Of a stretch of 64,000 nt of DNA, positions 24,408-33,373 are shown in pieces. This DNA comes from Thalassobius sp047123305 (GTDB lineage: Bacteria; Pseudomonadota; Alphaproteobacteria; Rhodobacterales; Rhodobacteraceae), in contig NZ_CP138918.1 of the NCBI RefSeq assembly GCF_047123305.1, positions 2,542,001-2,606,000 on the forward strand, in the 5' to 3' direction. Under the pieces are notes generated by a model, which was not told the DNA's origin, made no database searches, and saw nothing but the letters and a program-made list of their open reading frames with translations. Positions within the stretch are counted from its first letter, which is position 1. Each line of letters opens with the position of its first letter. A program made the translations under genes and the position numbers.

Positions 24408-25097
24408 ATGTTGAACAAGATTCTGCAGTCTCCGGCCCCTGTCACCCTGCTTGGCGCCGGAAATCTCTCTGAGCCTGCTTTGCGGGCTGCGTTAACCATT
24501 GCGCCACAATTGGTCTGCGCCGATGGCGGTGCGGATCATGCAGTGGCTTTGGGTCTGATGCCCGAAGCGGTTATCGGCGACCTCGACAGTCTGTCCGAGG
24601 CCACACGGGCCGCCCTGCCTGCCAATGTGATCCACCATATTGCGGAACAGAACAGCACCGATTTTGACAAGGCGCTGCGCAGTATTTCAGCGCCATTGGT
24701 GCTGGGTGTTGGGTTTGATGGCACCCGGATTGATCACCATCTGGCGGCTCTGCATGTCTTAATGGCTCGCCCGGAACAGCGCAGTATCCTGATCTCTGAC
24801 GCGCAGATCACCTTCCTCGCCCCGCCACATCTGCGAATGGAGCTGCCAGAAGGCACGCTGGTATCGCTGTTTCCAATGGGGGCGGTGACGGGGCGCTCTG
24901 ACGGGCTGCGTTGGCCCATCGAGGGGCTGGCCTTTGCGCCCGACAGTCAGATCGGCACCTCAAATGAGGTCACCGGACCGCTGACACTGCAGTTTGATCA
25001 GCCTCAGATGCTGGTGATCATGCCACGGGCGGCGCTGGACTCTGCGGTTGAGGCCTTGCTGTCTGCTTTCGTTGGGTGGCCTGCTCGCGCCAGATAA
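24408..25097 (+). CDS. thiN: Thiamine diphosphokinase
   Basis: A 229-residue enzyme that converts thiamine to thiamine diphosphate using ATP. Signature segments: LVCADGGADHAV, VIGDLDSLS, STDFDKAL and FDGTRIDHHLAAL, which hold the catalytic Asp residues and the thiamine site. The C-terminal beta domain carries GTSNEVTGPLTL. The ATG at 24408 has only a weak ribosome site; an in-frame ATG 15 codons upstream is less family-like. No TPP riboswitch is visible upstream. The last 80 bases overlap the convergent EamA gene. Confidence 0.93.
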   Translation: MLNKILQSPAPVTLLGAGNLSEPALRAALTIAPQLVCADGGADHAVALGLMPEAVIGDLDSLSEATRAALPANVIHHIAEQNSTDFDKALRSISAPLVLGVGFDGTRIDHHLAALHVLMARPEQRSILISDAQITFLAPPHLRMELPEGTLVSLFPMGAVTGRSDGLRWPIEGLAFAPDSQIGTSNEVTGPLTLQFDQPQMLVIMPRAALDSAVEALLSAFVGWPARAR

Positions 25098-25980
25098 TAT
25101 AGAGGCCCGCGCCCAAGGTGATCAGGATCCCAACAGCGGCCAACCCGTTGGGCAGGTCTTTGAAGATCAACCAGCCAATCACGGTGGCAAAGGGGATCTC
25201 AAGATACTGCATCGGTGCCAGAGTGGTGGAAGGCGCATAGCGCAGGGACCAGGTCATCATCAGATGCGCCACCGTGCCGATCACCCCAATCGCAATCACC
25301 AGCCACAGGTCTGTCGTTGTAGGTTGGGCGAATTGCAGCGGCTCAAAGCCAACGGCGTGGCCCACGACCATCAGCGGCAGCAGCGCTGCTGTGGCGATGA
25401 AACCCGAAACCGCCTGGAGGGCAATCGGATCGGTTTGTTTCGCGATCTGACGGGTGGCCAGCATAAACAACGCAAAGATTACCGCCACACCAAGGGGCAG
25501 GAGGGCGGGCCAACCCACTTCGGCAAAGCTGGGTTGGATCACCAACAGCGTGCCGATGAAACCGACAACACAGGCGATCAGGCGGCGCGGACCAACCTGT
25601 TCGTTAAGCACGTATTTGCCCAGTAGCAGCATGATAAAGGGCATGACAAAGGCAATCGCAATTGCATCGGCCAGCGGCAGGAAGCCAAGCGCAGTAAACA
25701 TCATCCCGATGCCAAGAATATGCAGCAGCGTCCGCCAGAGCACCAGCCCAAGGACACGACCCCGCAGCCGCCACGGTCGGCCGCTGGCCGCAACCAAAGG
25801 CGCCAACAGAAATCCCTGAATGGCAAATCGCGCCAGGATCAGCATCCCCAGCGGCAGCGTGCCATAAAGCAGTTTCGCCAAAGCATCGCCCAAAGGCGCA
25901 GCAAGGCAGAAGCCCAGCATCAAGGCGATGCCAAGCAGCGGGCGGTCATGGGTGGTGGAGGTTGCTTGTGTCATGCGCAA
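25018..25980 (-). CDS. DMT superfamily (EamA-type) transporter
   Basis: A 320-residue membrane protein with ten predicted helices in two EamA repeats; the first begins LLGIALMLGFCLAAPLGDALAK. The second has the conserved PMQYLEIPFATVIGWLIFKDLP motif of RhaT / SAM-transporter-like DMT proteins. The C-terminus is short, basic and Gln/Pro-rich. The start may be the ATG at 25980 or the one two codons in. The 80-base convergent overlap with thiN is longer than usual but both frames are well conserved. Substrate unknown. Confidence 0.88.
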   Translation of the reverse strand: MRMTQATSTTHDRPLLGIALMLGFCLAAPLGDALAKLLYGTLPLGMLILARFAIQGFLLAPLVAASGRPWRLRGRVLGLVLWRTLLHILGIGMMFTALGFLPLADAIAIAFVMPFIMLLLGKYVLNEQVGPRRLIACVVGFIGTLLVIQPSFAEVGWPALLPLGVAVIFALFMLATRQIAKQTDPIALQAVSGFIATAALLPLMVVGHAVGFEPLQFAQPTTTDLWLVIAIGVIGTVAHLMMTWSLRYAPSTTLAPMQYLEIPFATVIGWLIFKDLPNGLAAVGILITLGAGLYIIWREQATQRKQTARPQPQSPAPPVA

Positions 25981-26271
25981 GAGGTTTCACGGATCGTGCA
26001 ACTTGGCAATGGCGGGGATCTACGGTTGGTCAGTTTGAGTCGAGCTTCGGTGAGGTCAGTGCAGCCGTTCTTCTAGCGCTCTACACGCAGCTGCAGGTCC
26101 CATGCAGGATGCAAGTGTACGGGCTCCCTCCAACGACATTGTAACATAGGCAGGGCAAGGCGATGCTGAGATTTCTACCAGTTCCTCTGGGCCGTCCGTT
26201 TGCAGCCTTTTCAGGGATCCCAAAACACTGACGTCCATAGGCGGCATCTGGCTCGCCCAGAAATCATTTAT
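25981..26271. other. Lower-GC intergenic patch
   Basis: A 291-base stretch with lower GC than the surroundings. It holds short open frames but none with a convincing ribosome site or recognisable product. With the 26272-26709 gene it forms an atypical island between the EamA and sdaA genes. Confidence 0.4.
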
Positions 26272-26709
26272 TTAAAAGTGCAGAACCGTTGCAGACGTTT
26301 TGTAGTCTTCCCAGTATCCGTTCACATAACGCTGCCCGTCAAACTCTATCAGCTGCGTGTACCTGAAACTCAGATCGAATTCTGTGAAACCTTCTACGTC
26401 CCGCTCATATTCACCGGCATTGGCCTCTCTGAGCGACCTGAGGACTGCAACGTGAGGAAATTCGGACCTTCGTTGCGTGGAGAACCGACCGAAAACAAGG
26501 AAACTGTCATCAAGTGGCCGGAAATAGTCGGCTACTTCTCTGGTATAGCGCAGCTTGGCGTTTCCTTCGTCCAATTCGACTTGCTGTGCCAGCGGGATCA
26601 TAGGCCAAGTGCATGTTAGGGCCCGGCTTGGCCCCGTAATGGAAATGGCTGCAGCGCCCAATGAAATGGCCAGGAACATGTGCATAAGGTCGCCTTGTCT
26701 AATCGTCAC
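26272..26709 (-). CDS. Hypothetical secreted protein in a lower-GC patch
   Basis: A protein of 145 residues from the first ATG (or 137 from the ATG at 26685). The N-terminal stretch MHMFLAISLGAAAISITGPSRA is a plausible signal peptide. The mature part is charged and has aromatic residues (YFRPLDDSFLVFGRF, FRYTQLIEFDGQRYVNGYWEDY). I do not recognise a family. Codon use and GC differ from the neighbouring core genes, suggesting recent acquisition. An overlapping opposite frame of similar length is rejected because it has no signal or protein-like pattern. Confidence 0.6.
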   Translation of the reverse strand: MTIRQGDLMHMFLAISLGAAAISITGPSRALTCTWPMIPLAQQVELDEGNAKLRYTREVADYFRPLDDSFLVFGRFSTQRRSEFPHVAVLRSLREANAGEYERDVEGFTEFDLSFRYTQLIEFDGQRYVNGYWEDYKTSATVLHF

Positions 26710-26786
26710 TGACAGACCTTAGCGACAGCCGGTCAGGGAGTGCAACTAAGGCAAGAGAGCCTCTCTGTGCCAGCGCCTCACTGCCG

Positions 26787-28160
26787 TCAGCAATTCGGCA
26801 CGTTTACGGCCAGCCCACCCAGTGAGGTTTCTTTATAGTGCTCATGCATGTCACGGCCGGTCTGGCGCATGGTTTCAATGGCGGCGTCCAGCGGCACGAA
26901 GTGATCGCCGGTGCCGCGCAGCGCCAGCGAGGCGGCGGAGACGGCTTTGATTGCGCCGAGGCCGTTGCGTTCAATGCAGGGCACCTGAACCAGCCCTTTG
27001 ACCGGATCGCAGGTCATGCCTAGGTGATGTTCCAGCGCAATCTCGGCGGCGTTTTCCACCTGTTCCACCGTGCCACCCATCACCGCGCAAAGCCCCGCCG
27101 CCGCCATCGCCGCGGCCGAGCCGACCTCGGCCTGACAGCCCGCTTCGGCACCGGAAATTGAGGCGTTGTGTTTGATCAAGCCGCCCACCGCCGCCGCGGT
27201 CAGCAGAAACTCGTCGATCTTGCTGGTGGAGGCGCCGGGCACATGATCCAGCCAGTAGCGGATCACCGCCGGCAGCACACCGGCCGCGCCATTGGTGGGG
27301 GCGGTGACAACCTGGCCTCCAGCCGCGTTTTCCTCATTCACCGCCATGGCGTAGGTGCTGATCCAGTCGTTGATCGTATGCGGGGCGGTCAGGTTCATGC
27401 CGCGCTCGGCCAGCAGCGCTTCGTGGATGCCTTTGGCACGACGTTTGACTTTCAAACCACCGGGCAGTTCGCCTTCGTTGGTGAGGCCGCGATCGATGCA
27501 GTCGTTCATCACCTGCCACAGCCGCGACATGCCGGATTTCAGGTTCTGATGCCCCCCGCGCGAAATTTCGTTGGCCTGCTTCATATGGGCGATGCTCTTG
27601 CCTGAGGTGCGGGCCATGTCCATCATCTCATCCGCCGTTTTGAACGGGTAAGGAACCGGCGCACCTTCATCGGTGTTTTTGCCCGCCGCCAGTTCGGCCT
27701 CGGTCATCACAAAGCCGCCGCCGATGGAATAATAGGTTTCCTGCAGGATCACATCGCCCTGCGCATCGGTGGCCATCAGGATCATCCCATTTGCGTGGCC
27801 GGGCAGGGCGGGGCCGTAGACGAACTTCAGGTCTTCGTTGGGATTGAACTGTAGGGCAGGCAGGCCTTCGGGGTGCAGCTGGTGATCCGCGCGGTTGGCT
27901 GCCAGCGCGGCCTCTGCCGCCTCATGGTCGTAGCTGTCAGGCAGGAAGCCCGCGAGGCCCAGAATGGTGGCCCGATCCGTGGCATGGCCAACACCGGTAA
28001 AGGCCAGCGACCCATGCAGCGATGCCTTCACTCCGTGTGGCTCAAACGGGGCATTGCGCATCTGCTGCAAAAACTGCGCCGCAGCCACCATCGGACCCAT
28101 CGTATGCGAGGACGACGGGCCAACACCGACTTTGAACATGTCGAATACCGAAAGAAACAT
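26787..28160 (-). CDS. sdaA: L-serine ammonia-lyase
   Basis: A single-chain iron-sulfur serine dehydratase of 457 residues, converting L-serine to pyruvate and ammonia. The N-terminal domain opens MFLSVFDMFKVGVGPSSSHTMGP. Cysteines likely to bind the 4Fe-4S cluster are in EAGCQAEVGSA, GMTCDPVKG and VPCIERN. Length fits the fused alpha-plus-beta form. AAGGAGTTGCC precedes the ATG. It stands alone and is divergent from rpiA, with 237 bases between. Confidence 0.96.
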   Translation of the reverse strand: MFLSVFDMFKVGVGPSSSHTMGPMVAAAQFLQQMRNAPFEPHGVKASLHGSLAFTGVGHATDRATILGLAGFLPDSYDHEAAEAALAANRADHQLHPEGLPALQFNPNEDLKFVYGPALPGHANGMILMATDAQGDVILQETYYSIGGGFVMTEAELAAGKNTDEGAPVPYPFKTADEMMDMARTSGKSIAHMKQANEISRGGHQNLKSGMSRLWQVMNDCIDRGLTNEGELPGGLKVKRRAKGIHEALLAERGMNLTAPHTINDWISTYAMAVNEENAAGGQVVTAPTNGAAGVLPAVIRYWLDHVPGASTSKIDEFLLTAAAVGGLIKHNASISGAEAGCQAEVGSAAAMAAAGLCAVMGGTVEQVENAAEIALEHHLGMTCDPVKGLVQVPCIERNGLGAIKAVSAASLALRGTGDHFVPLDAAIETMRQTGRDMHEHYKETSLGGLAVNVPNC

Positions 28161-28397
28161 AGGCGGGGCAACTCCTTAGCGGGCAGATTGACGGGACACG
28201 GCGTTGGCATCACGGCAAACGGCAGTCTTCCTGCCCAAGCTATTCATCCCTGCGCCAACTGCCAGCCCAAATGCGACCCATAAACCCAGAAAGGCGGAGC
28301 GGATGGGCAGAATTTGCCACAATTCCTCCTCGCTTGCCCCGCAGAATGCTCCTATAACCGTGGCAAATAGCCCGTTGTCTCCGCAGGAGGATGTTAC

Positions 28398-29186
28398 ATG
28401 TCCGGTGAGTTGTCCCCAATCGATAAGGCCAAGTTTGTGGCCGCCAAAAAGGCGGTCGAATTTGTCGAGGATGGGATGCGTGTTGGGCTGGGCACTGGAT
28501 CCACCGCTGCATGGATGGTGCGTTGTCTGGGGGAATTGGTGCGTGAGGACGGGTTGAAGATCCGCGGCATCCCGACATCGACCCGTACTGCCGCATTGGC
28601 GCAGGAAGTTGGAATTGATGTCATCAGCCTGGATGAGGCCAAATGGCTGGACCTGACCATTGATGGCGCCGATGAGTTTGACCGCGAGTTTAACCTGATC
28701 AAAGGCGGCGGTGCAGCGCTGTTGCAGGAAAAAATCGTCGCCACCGCCAGTGACAGGATGGTTGTGATTTCGGACATTTCCAAAGAGGTCGACACGCTGG
28801 GCGCCTTCCCGTTGCCGGTGGAGGTCATTCCCTTTGGCTGGCAAACCACCAAGGCCTTGATCGAAGAGATGCTCGACAGTCTGGATGTGCTGGGCCAGAC
28901 CACCAGCCTGCGGATGAACGGCGATGCGCCCTTGTTCACCGATGAGGGCAACCATGTCATTGATCTGCACCTCAACCGCGTTGGCAATGTCCGCCAGATG
29001 GCGATGGTGCTGAACCAGATCCCCGGCGTGGTCGAAAACGGTTTGTTCTGCGATATCTGTGACACGGTTGTGGTCGGCTATGGTGACGGGCGGGTGCAGG
29101 TGCGCGACCTCAATGAAAACGCCTTGAGCGAAGACCGACTGGAGTTTGTTGACGCCGACAACCTGTTTGCGGATCTTGGGGATTGA
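28398..29186 (+). CDS. rpiA: Ribose-5-phosphate isomerase A
   Basis: A 262-residue enzyme interconverting ribose 5-phosphate and ribulose 5-phosphate in the pentose phosphate pathway. Motifs: GLGTGSTAAWMVR (phosphate loop), IDGADEFD (catalytic Asp/Glu) and IKGGGAALLQEKIVA (catalytic Lys/Glu). The C-terminus is about 30 residues longer than in E. coli, which is usual in this group. AGGAGG lies before the ATG. The gor gene follows on the same strand after 131 bases. Confidence 0.97.
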   Translation: MSGELSPIDKAKFVAAKKAVEFVEDGMRVGLGTGSTAAWMVRCLGELVREDGLKIRGIPTSTRTAALAQEVGIDVISLDEAKWLDLTIDGADEFDREFNLIKGGGAALLQEKIVATASDRMVVISDISKEVDTLGAFPLPVEVIPFGWQTTKALIEEMLDSLDVLGQTTSLRMNGDAPLFTDEGNHVIDLHLNRVGNVRQMAMVLNQIPGVVENGLFCDICDTVVVGYGDGRVQVRDLNENALSEDRLEFVDADNLFADLGD

Positions 29187-29317
29187 TGTCTGCGGCGCAG
29201 ACTGAAGGTTTTTCCGACGGAAAGCATCACGAATCCGTGTGGCTCGGGTTTTAACCCGCGCCTTGGCATACTAACTTGGCCGCAACGAACGGTTTTTGCA
29301 GTGAAGGCAGATATCTG

Positions 29318-30679
29318 ATGAGCTTCGACTACGATCTCTTTGTCATCGGCGGTGGGTCCGGTGGTGTGCGTGCGGCCCGTGTGGCGGCCGGCGATACCGG
29401 CGCCAAGGTCGCCCTGGCTGAGGAAGACCGCTACGGCGGCACCTGTGTCATTCGCGGCTGTGTGCCCAAAAAACTGATGGTCTTTGCCTCGGAGTTTCCC
29501 GAAATGGCGGCCGAGGCGCGCGCCTATGGCTGGGACATGCCGACCGGTGATTTCAGCTGGCCGGACTTCCGCAGCAAGCTGCATGCGGAACTGGACCGCC
29601 TCGAAGGCATTTACCGTCGCCTGCTGGCAAACTCGGGTGTGGAAACCTTTGATGCGCGGGCCAAAGTGGTGGACGCGCATACGGTGGAACTGTCCACTGG
29701 TGAACGCAAAACGGCCAAACATATCCTGCTGGCGATGGGCGGGCGTCCGGTGAAACTGGATGTGCCGGGTGCGGAGCATGCGATCACCTCGAATGAGATT
29801 TTCCTGCTAGACGAACTGCCGAAGTCGATCCTGATCGTCGGTGGCGGCTATATCGCCAGTGAATTTGCCGGTGTGATGAACGGGCTGGGTGTCAAGACCA
29901 CCCAGTTCTATCGCGGCGAGCAGATCCTGCGCGGCTTTGACAATGAGGCCCGTGATCTGGTGGCGGATGAGATGCGCAACAACGGCATCGACCTGCAGGT
30001 GAACACCAATGTGACCCTGATGGAGAAAACCGCCGACGGCTCGATAAAGGTTACCGACACCAATGGCCGCGAACGCAGTTTTGATCAGGTGATGTTTGCC
30101 ACCGGACGCACAGCCAACACCGACAATATGGGCCTGGAAGAGGCGGGTGTGAAGCTTGGCCGCAAGGGCGAGGTTGAGGTCGACCAGTTCAGCCAAACCG
30201 CGGTGCCGTCGATCTATGCGGTTGGTGATGTCACCGACCGAGTGAACCTGACACCAGTGGCAATCCGCGAAGGCATGGCCTTTGTGGAAACCGTCTTTAA
30301 GGGCAAGCCAACCCCGGTGGATCACGATCTGATCCCCACCGCCATTTTCACGCAGCCTGAAATGGGCACCGTCGGCATGGGCGAGGAAGAAGCCGCAGCC
30401 AAGGGCCAGATTGAGGTCTATTCGACCTCCTTCCGGCCGATGCGGTCGCTCTTTGCAGGATCGGACGCCAAGGTGCTGATGAAACTGATTGTGGATGCCA
30501 ACACCCGCGTGGTTCTGGGCTGTCACATCGTTGCGCCCGGCGCCGGTGAGATGATCCAGCTGGCCGGCATCGCCGTGAAAATGGGCGCCACCAAAGAAGA
30601 TTTCGACCGGACCGTGGCGGTGCATCCCACCATGTCCGAAGAAATCGTCACCATGAAAGCACCTACACGGACCGCTTAA
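29318..30679 (+). CDS. gor: Glutathione-disulfide reductase
   Basis: A 453-residue FAD/NADPH disulfide oxidoreductase. The FAD site is IGGGSGGVRAAR; the redox pair is Cys43/Cys48 in GGTCVIRGCVPKK; the NADPH domain begins IVGGGYIASEFAG; the C-terminal catalytic His is in VAVHPTMSEE. The pattern fits Gor rather than Lpd or MerA. I use the ATG at 29318; a longer in-frame start has no family match. It regenerates reduced glutathione in the cytoplasm. A strong inverted repeat follows before hflK. Confidence 0.95.
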   Translation: MSFDYDLFVIGGGSGGVRAARVAAGDTGAKVALAEEDRYGGTCVIRGCVPKKLMVFASEFPEMAAEARAYGWDMPTGDFSWPDFRSKLHAELDRLEGIYRRLLANSGVETFDARAKVVDAHTVELSTGERKTAKHILLAMGGRPVKLDVPGAEHAITSNEIFLLDELPKSILIVGGGYIASEFAGVMNGLGVKTTQFYRGEQILRGFDNEARDLVADEMRNNGIDLQVNTNVTLMEKTADGSIKVTDTNGRERSFDQVMFATGRTANTDNMGLEEAGVKLGRKGEVEVDQFSQTAVPSIYAVGDVTDRVNLTPVAIREGMAFVETVFKGKPTPVDHDLIPTAIFTQPEMGTVGMGEEEAAAKGQIEVYSTSFRPMRSLFAGSDAKVLMKLIVDANTRVVLGCHIVAPGAGEMIQLAGIAVKMGATKEDFDRTVAVHPTMSEEIVTMKAPTRTA

Positions 30680-30706
30680 AGGCGGTATAGTGCTTGAAAT
30701 TTTCTG

Positions 30707-30745
30707 CCGATTGCACAGTTTGGTGAGTGACCACCGTGCAATCGG
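30707..30745 (+). other. Ten-base inverted repeat in the hflK leader
   Basis: CCGATTGCAC (30707-30716) and GTGCAATCGG (30736-30745) are perfect inverted arms; a short inner GGT/ACC stem can extend the hairpin. No T run follows; the hflK ribosome site GAGAGAGG comes 14 bases later. It could be an mRNA leader structure or a protein-binding dyad. Confidence 0.5.
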
Positions 30746-30771
30746 TGACAACGAGAGAGGTAACATAGCCC

Positions 30772-31908
30772 ATGTCAGGCAATTCTGGCGGCCCTTGGGG
30801 CGGCGGCGGCAATAACGGAGGCCGCAACAACGGGGGCGGCAACAACGGAGGCCGCGGTCCGCAGGACGACGGCCCGCAGATCCCCGAGATCGACGAACTG
30901 GTGAAAAAAGGCCAGGAACAGCTGAAGGTGCTGATGGGCGGTCGGGGTGGTTCCGGCGGTGGTCAGAACCGTGGCGGCGCAGGTGGCGGCCAAGGCCTGC
31001 CGAAAGGCACCCTGGTGCTGGCCGCACTGGCGGCGGCGGGCCTCTGGGCCTTCTCCAGCTTCTACACCGTAAAGCCCGAAGAGCAGTCGGTTGAACTGTT
31101 CCTTGGCGAATATTCGGCCACCGGCAACCCGGGTCTGAACTTCGCCCCCTGGCCGTTTGTCACCGCCGAGGTGGTCAACGTGACCTCGGAACGGACTGAA
31201 AGCATCGGCCTGTCGCGCAGCTCGCAGGACACCGGTCTGATGCTGACCACGGACGCCAATATCGTCGACATAGACTTTCAGGTGGTGTGGAACATCAACG
31301 ATCCGGCGCGTCTGCTGTTCAACATCCGCGACGCCCGCCTGACCGTTCAGGCCGTGTCGGAATCGGTGATGCGTGAAATCATCGCCGCCTCGAACCTGGC
31401 GCCGATCCTGAACCGTGACCGGGGTGTCATTGCTGACGGGGCCAAGGAACGTATTCAGACCATTCTGGACGAATATGAATCCGGCATCTCCATCGTTCGT
31501 GTGAACCTTGAAAAAGCTGACCCGCCGCGCGAAGTGATCGACAGCTTCCGCGAAGTGCAGGCGGCCGAACAGGAACGCGACCGTCTGCAACGTGAAGCGG
31601 ATGCCTATTCCAACCGCGTTCTGGCACAGGCCCGTGGTGAAGCCGCGCAAACGCTGGAAGAGGCCGAAGCCTACCGCGCACAGGTTGTGAACGACGCCTT
31701 GGGTGAAGCCAGCCGTTTCTCGGCGGTGCGCGCCGAATATGAAAAGGCACCGGAAGTGACCCGCAAACGTCTCTATCTGGAAACCATGGAAAAAGTGCTG
31801 GGCAACGTGGATAAAACCATCCTCGACGGCGCGCTTGTGGGTGGCGAAAATGGCTCGGGCGTGGTGCCCTACCTGCCGCTGAATGAACTGCGTCGGGGGG
31901 GGAACTGA
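30772..31908 (+). CDS. hflK: FtsH protease activity modulator HflK
   Basis: A 378-residue SPFH-family membrane protein. A Gly/Asn-rich cytoplasmic head (residues about 1-75) precedes one membrane segment (LVLAALAAAGLWAFSSFY, about 83-100). The SPFH domain follows and a long charged coiled coil ends the protein (REVQAAEQERDRLQREADAYSNRVLAQARGEA in pieces). With HflC it forms the large cage around the FtsH protease. hflC starts 4 bases after its stop. Confidence 0.96.
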   Translation: MSGNSGGPWGGGGNNGGRNNGGGNNGGRGPQDDGPQIPEIDELVKKGQEQLKVLMGGRGGSGGGQNRGGAGGGQGLPKGTLVLAALAAAGLWAFSSFYTVKPEEQSVELFLGEYSATGNPGLNFAPWPFVTAEVVNVTSERTESIGLSRSSQDTGLMLTTDANIVDIDFQVVWNINDPARLLFNIRDARLTVQAVSESVMREIIAASNLAPILNRDRGVIADGAKERIQTILDEYESGISIVRVNLEKADPPREVIDSFREVQAAEQERDRLQREADAYSNRVLAQARGEAAQTLEEAEAYRAQVVNDALGEASRFSAVRAEYEKAPEVTRKRLYLETMEKVLGNVDKTILDGALVGGENGSGVVPYLPLNELRRGGN

Positions 31909-31911
31909 TCC

Positions 31912-32790
31912 ATGCGTTTGACAACATTAATCATCCCCGCCCTTGTGGTCGCCGCCGTCGGCGCCATGTCCTCGCTCTTTGTGGTGGACGAACGTGAGAA
32001 GGCGCTGGTGCTGCAGTTCGGTCAGATCAGAGACGTCAAAGAAGAGCCGGGTCTGAGCGTTAAGATACCGTTCATTCAGGAAGTGGTGCGTTATGACGAC
32101 CGGATCCTGTCGCTGGACACCGACACCATCGAGGTCACCCCGTCGGATGACCGTCGTCTGGTTGTGGATGCCTTTGCCCGCTACCGGATTGCCGATGTGG
32201 TCAAGTTCCGTCAGGCGGTTGGCGCCGGCGGTGTGCGCTTGGCCGAAGAACGTCTGAGTTCGATCCTGAACTCGAAAATCCGCGAAGTGCTGGGGGCCGA
32301 TCAGGTGACCTCGGACACCATCCTGTCGGAAAATCGCGCCGAGCTGATGGTGCGGATCCGCAACCAGTCCCGTTCCGAGGCGCTGGGCCTTGGTCTGGAT
32401 GTGGTGGACGTGCGTCTGAAACAGACCAACCTGCCGTCGCAGAACTTGAACGCCACCTTCGCCCGGATGCGGGCCGAACGGGAACGTGAAGCCGCCGATG
32501 AGGTCGCCCGTGGTAACGAAGCCGCCCAGCGTGTGCGCGCGCTGGCCGATCGTACTGTGGTCGAAACGCTGTCTGAAGCCGAGCGTGAAGCCCAGGTGGT
32601 GCGCGGTGAAGCGGATGCGGAACGCAACGGTATCTTCGCCGAAGCCTTTGGCGCGGATCCTGAGTTCTTCGCCTTCTACCGGTCGCTTCAGGCCTATGAG
32701 AACGCGCTTCAGGGCAGCAACTCCTCGATGGTGATGACACCCGACAGCGAGTTCTTTGATTACCTGAAATCGGATCAGGTTTCGCAATAA
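31912..32790 (+). CDS. hflC: Protease modulator HflC
   Basis: A 292-residue partner of HflK. An N-terminal membrane segment (LIIPALVVAAVGAMSSLFVV) precedes the SPFH domain (EKALVLQFGQI, then ITVKIPF-like VKIPFIQEVV) and a coiled-coil region (ARMRAEREREAADEVARGNEAA in parts). The closing segment FFAFYRSLQAYENAL is typical. It overlaps the next gene by one base (TAATG). Confidence 0.96.
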   Translation: MRLTTLIIPALVVAAVGAMSSLFVVDEREKALVLQFGQIRDVKEEPGLSVKIPFIQEVVRYDDRILSLDTDTIEVTPSDDRRLVVDAFARYRIADVVKFRQAVGAGGVRLAEERLSSILNSKIREVLGADQVTSDTILSENRAELMVRIRNQSRSEALGLGLDVVDVRLKQTNLPSQNLNATFARMRAEREREAADEVARGNEAAQRVRALADRTVVETLSEAEREAQVVRGEADAERNGIFAEAFGADPEFFAFYRSLQAYENALQGSNSSMVMTPDSEFFDYLKSDQVSQ

Positions 32791-32984
32791 TGGAGCATCT
32801 GCTCCTGGCCCTTGGGCTTGTGTTGATTGTGGAGGGGCTGGCCTATGCGCTGGCCCCTTCGCTTATTGAGGAGCTGCTGAAAGCGCTGCGGGATCTGTCC
32901 CATGCCATGCGGCGCAATATTGGTTTGTTGTGTCTTGGCACCGGCGTGGCACTGGTCTGGTTCGCCAAACTCCTCGGCGCGTGA
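32790..32984 (+). CDS. DUF2065 family small membrane protein
   Basis: A 64-residue protein with two hydrophobic helices: LLLALGLVLIVEGLAYALAPSL and NIGLLCLGTGVALVWFAKLL, joined by a charged loop (EELLKALRDLSHAMRR). This matches DUF2065, regularly found downstream of hflC. Start and hflC stop overlap in TAATG, so it is co-translated. It may be an accessory of the HflKC-FtsH complex; this is inferred from synteny. Confidence 0.9.
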   Translation: MEHLLLALGLVLIVEGLAYALAPSLIEELLKALRDLSHAMRRNIGLLCLGTGVALVWFAKLLGA

Positions 32985-33373
32985 TAGGCTGGTGTTCAAA
33001 AAGAGCGCTGGCGCGCACAGGTTTTCTCGGCCCTTCATTCCATTCCTGGGCCTCGGGGACCTCCGGTGGGGATATTTAACCCAAGGTGAAGGGGCCGGGC
33101 GCGCCTTTCAACGATCTTTAAATACTCTGGGGTGAATTCGGGCCTCTAAGAGGACCGAAGAGGGGCAACGCCCCTTTAACACCCTCGTTGGCCCTGACAT
33201 TCGTTGAAGGGGCGCTAATTTGAAACCAGACTGAGCGGCTCACCGCTGCTTCACGCTCTGTTGAAATATCTTTGGTATGAGTGAGTTGCACATTGGCCCA
33301 TCTCAACCGATGTTAAGGACAATCCGCCGCTGCGTCGCCCCCGACCTGTCGGCAATCTCAAGGAGAGGAGATC
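32985..33373. other. Non-coding stretch with palindromic repeats (copy B)
   Basis: A 389-base gap before the Do-family protease gene. At 33069-33090 it holds a diverged copy of the repeat at 10690-10711 (GGGATATTT ... CCAAG ... GAA). Further right are CCTCT-A-AGAGG and AGGGGC-AAC-GCCCCT (33161-33175), with several AAGGGGC fragments. No convincing coding frame. The right end should carry the protease promoter. Confidence 0.5.

Noticed and set aside
26056..26247. Minus-strand 63-codon frame in the lower-GC patch
   Set aside because: No ribosome site and no resemblance to a known protein; possibly a gene remnant, but unsupported.
26200..26619. Plus-strand open frame of 139 codons opposite the hypothetical secreted protein
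   Set aside because: No ribosome site, no signal peptide or known motif. The minus-strand frame has a signal peptide and is preferred.
33161..33175. AGGGGC-AAC-GCCCCT as a terminator after DUF2065
   Set aside because: Three-base loop, no T run and too far (about 180 bases) from the stop; treated as part of the repeat patch.
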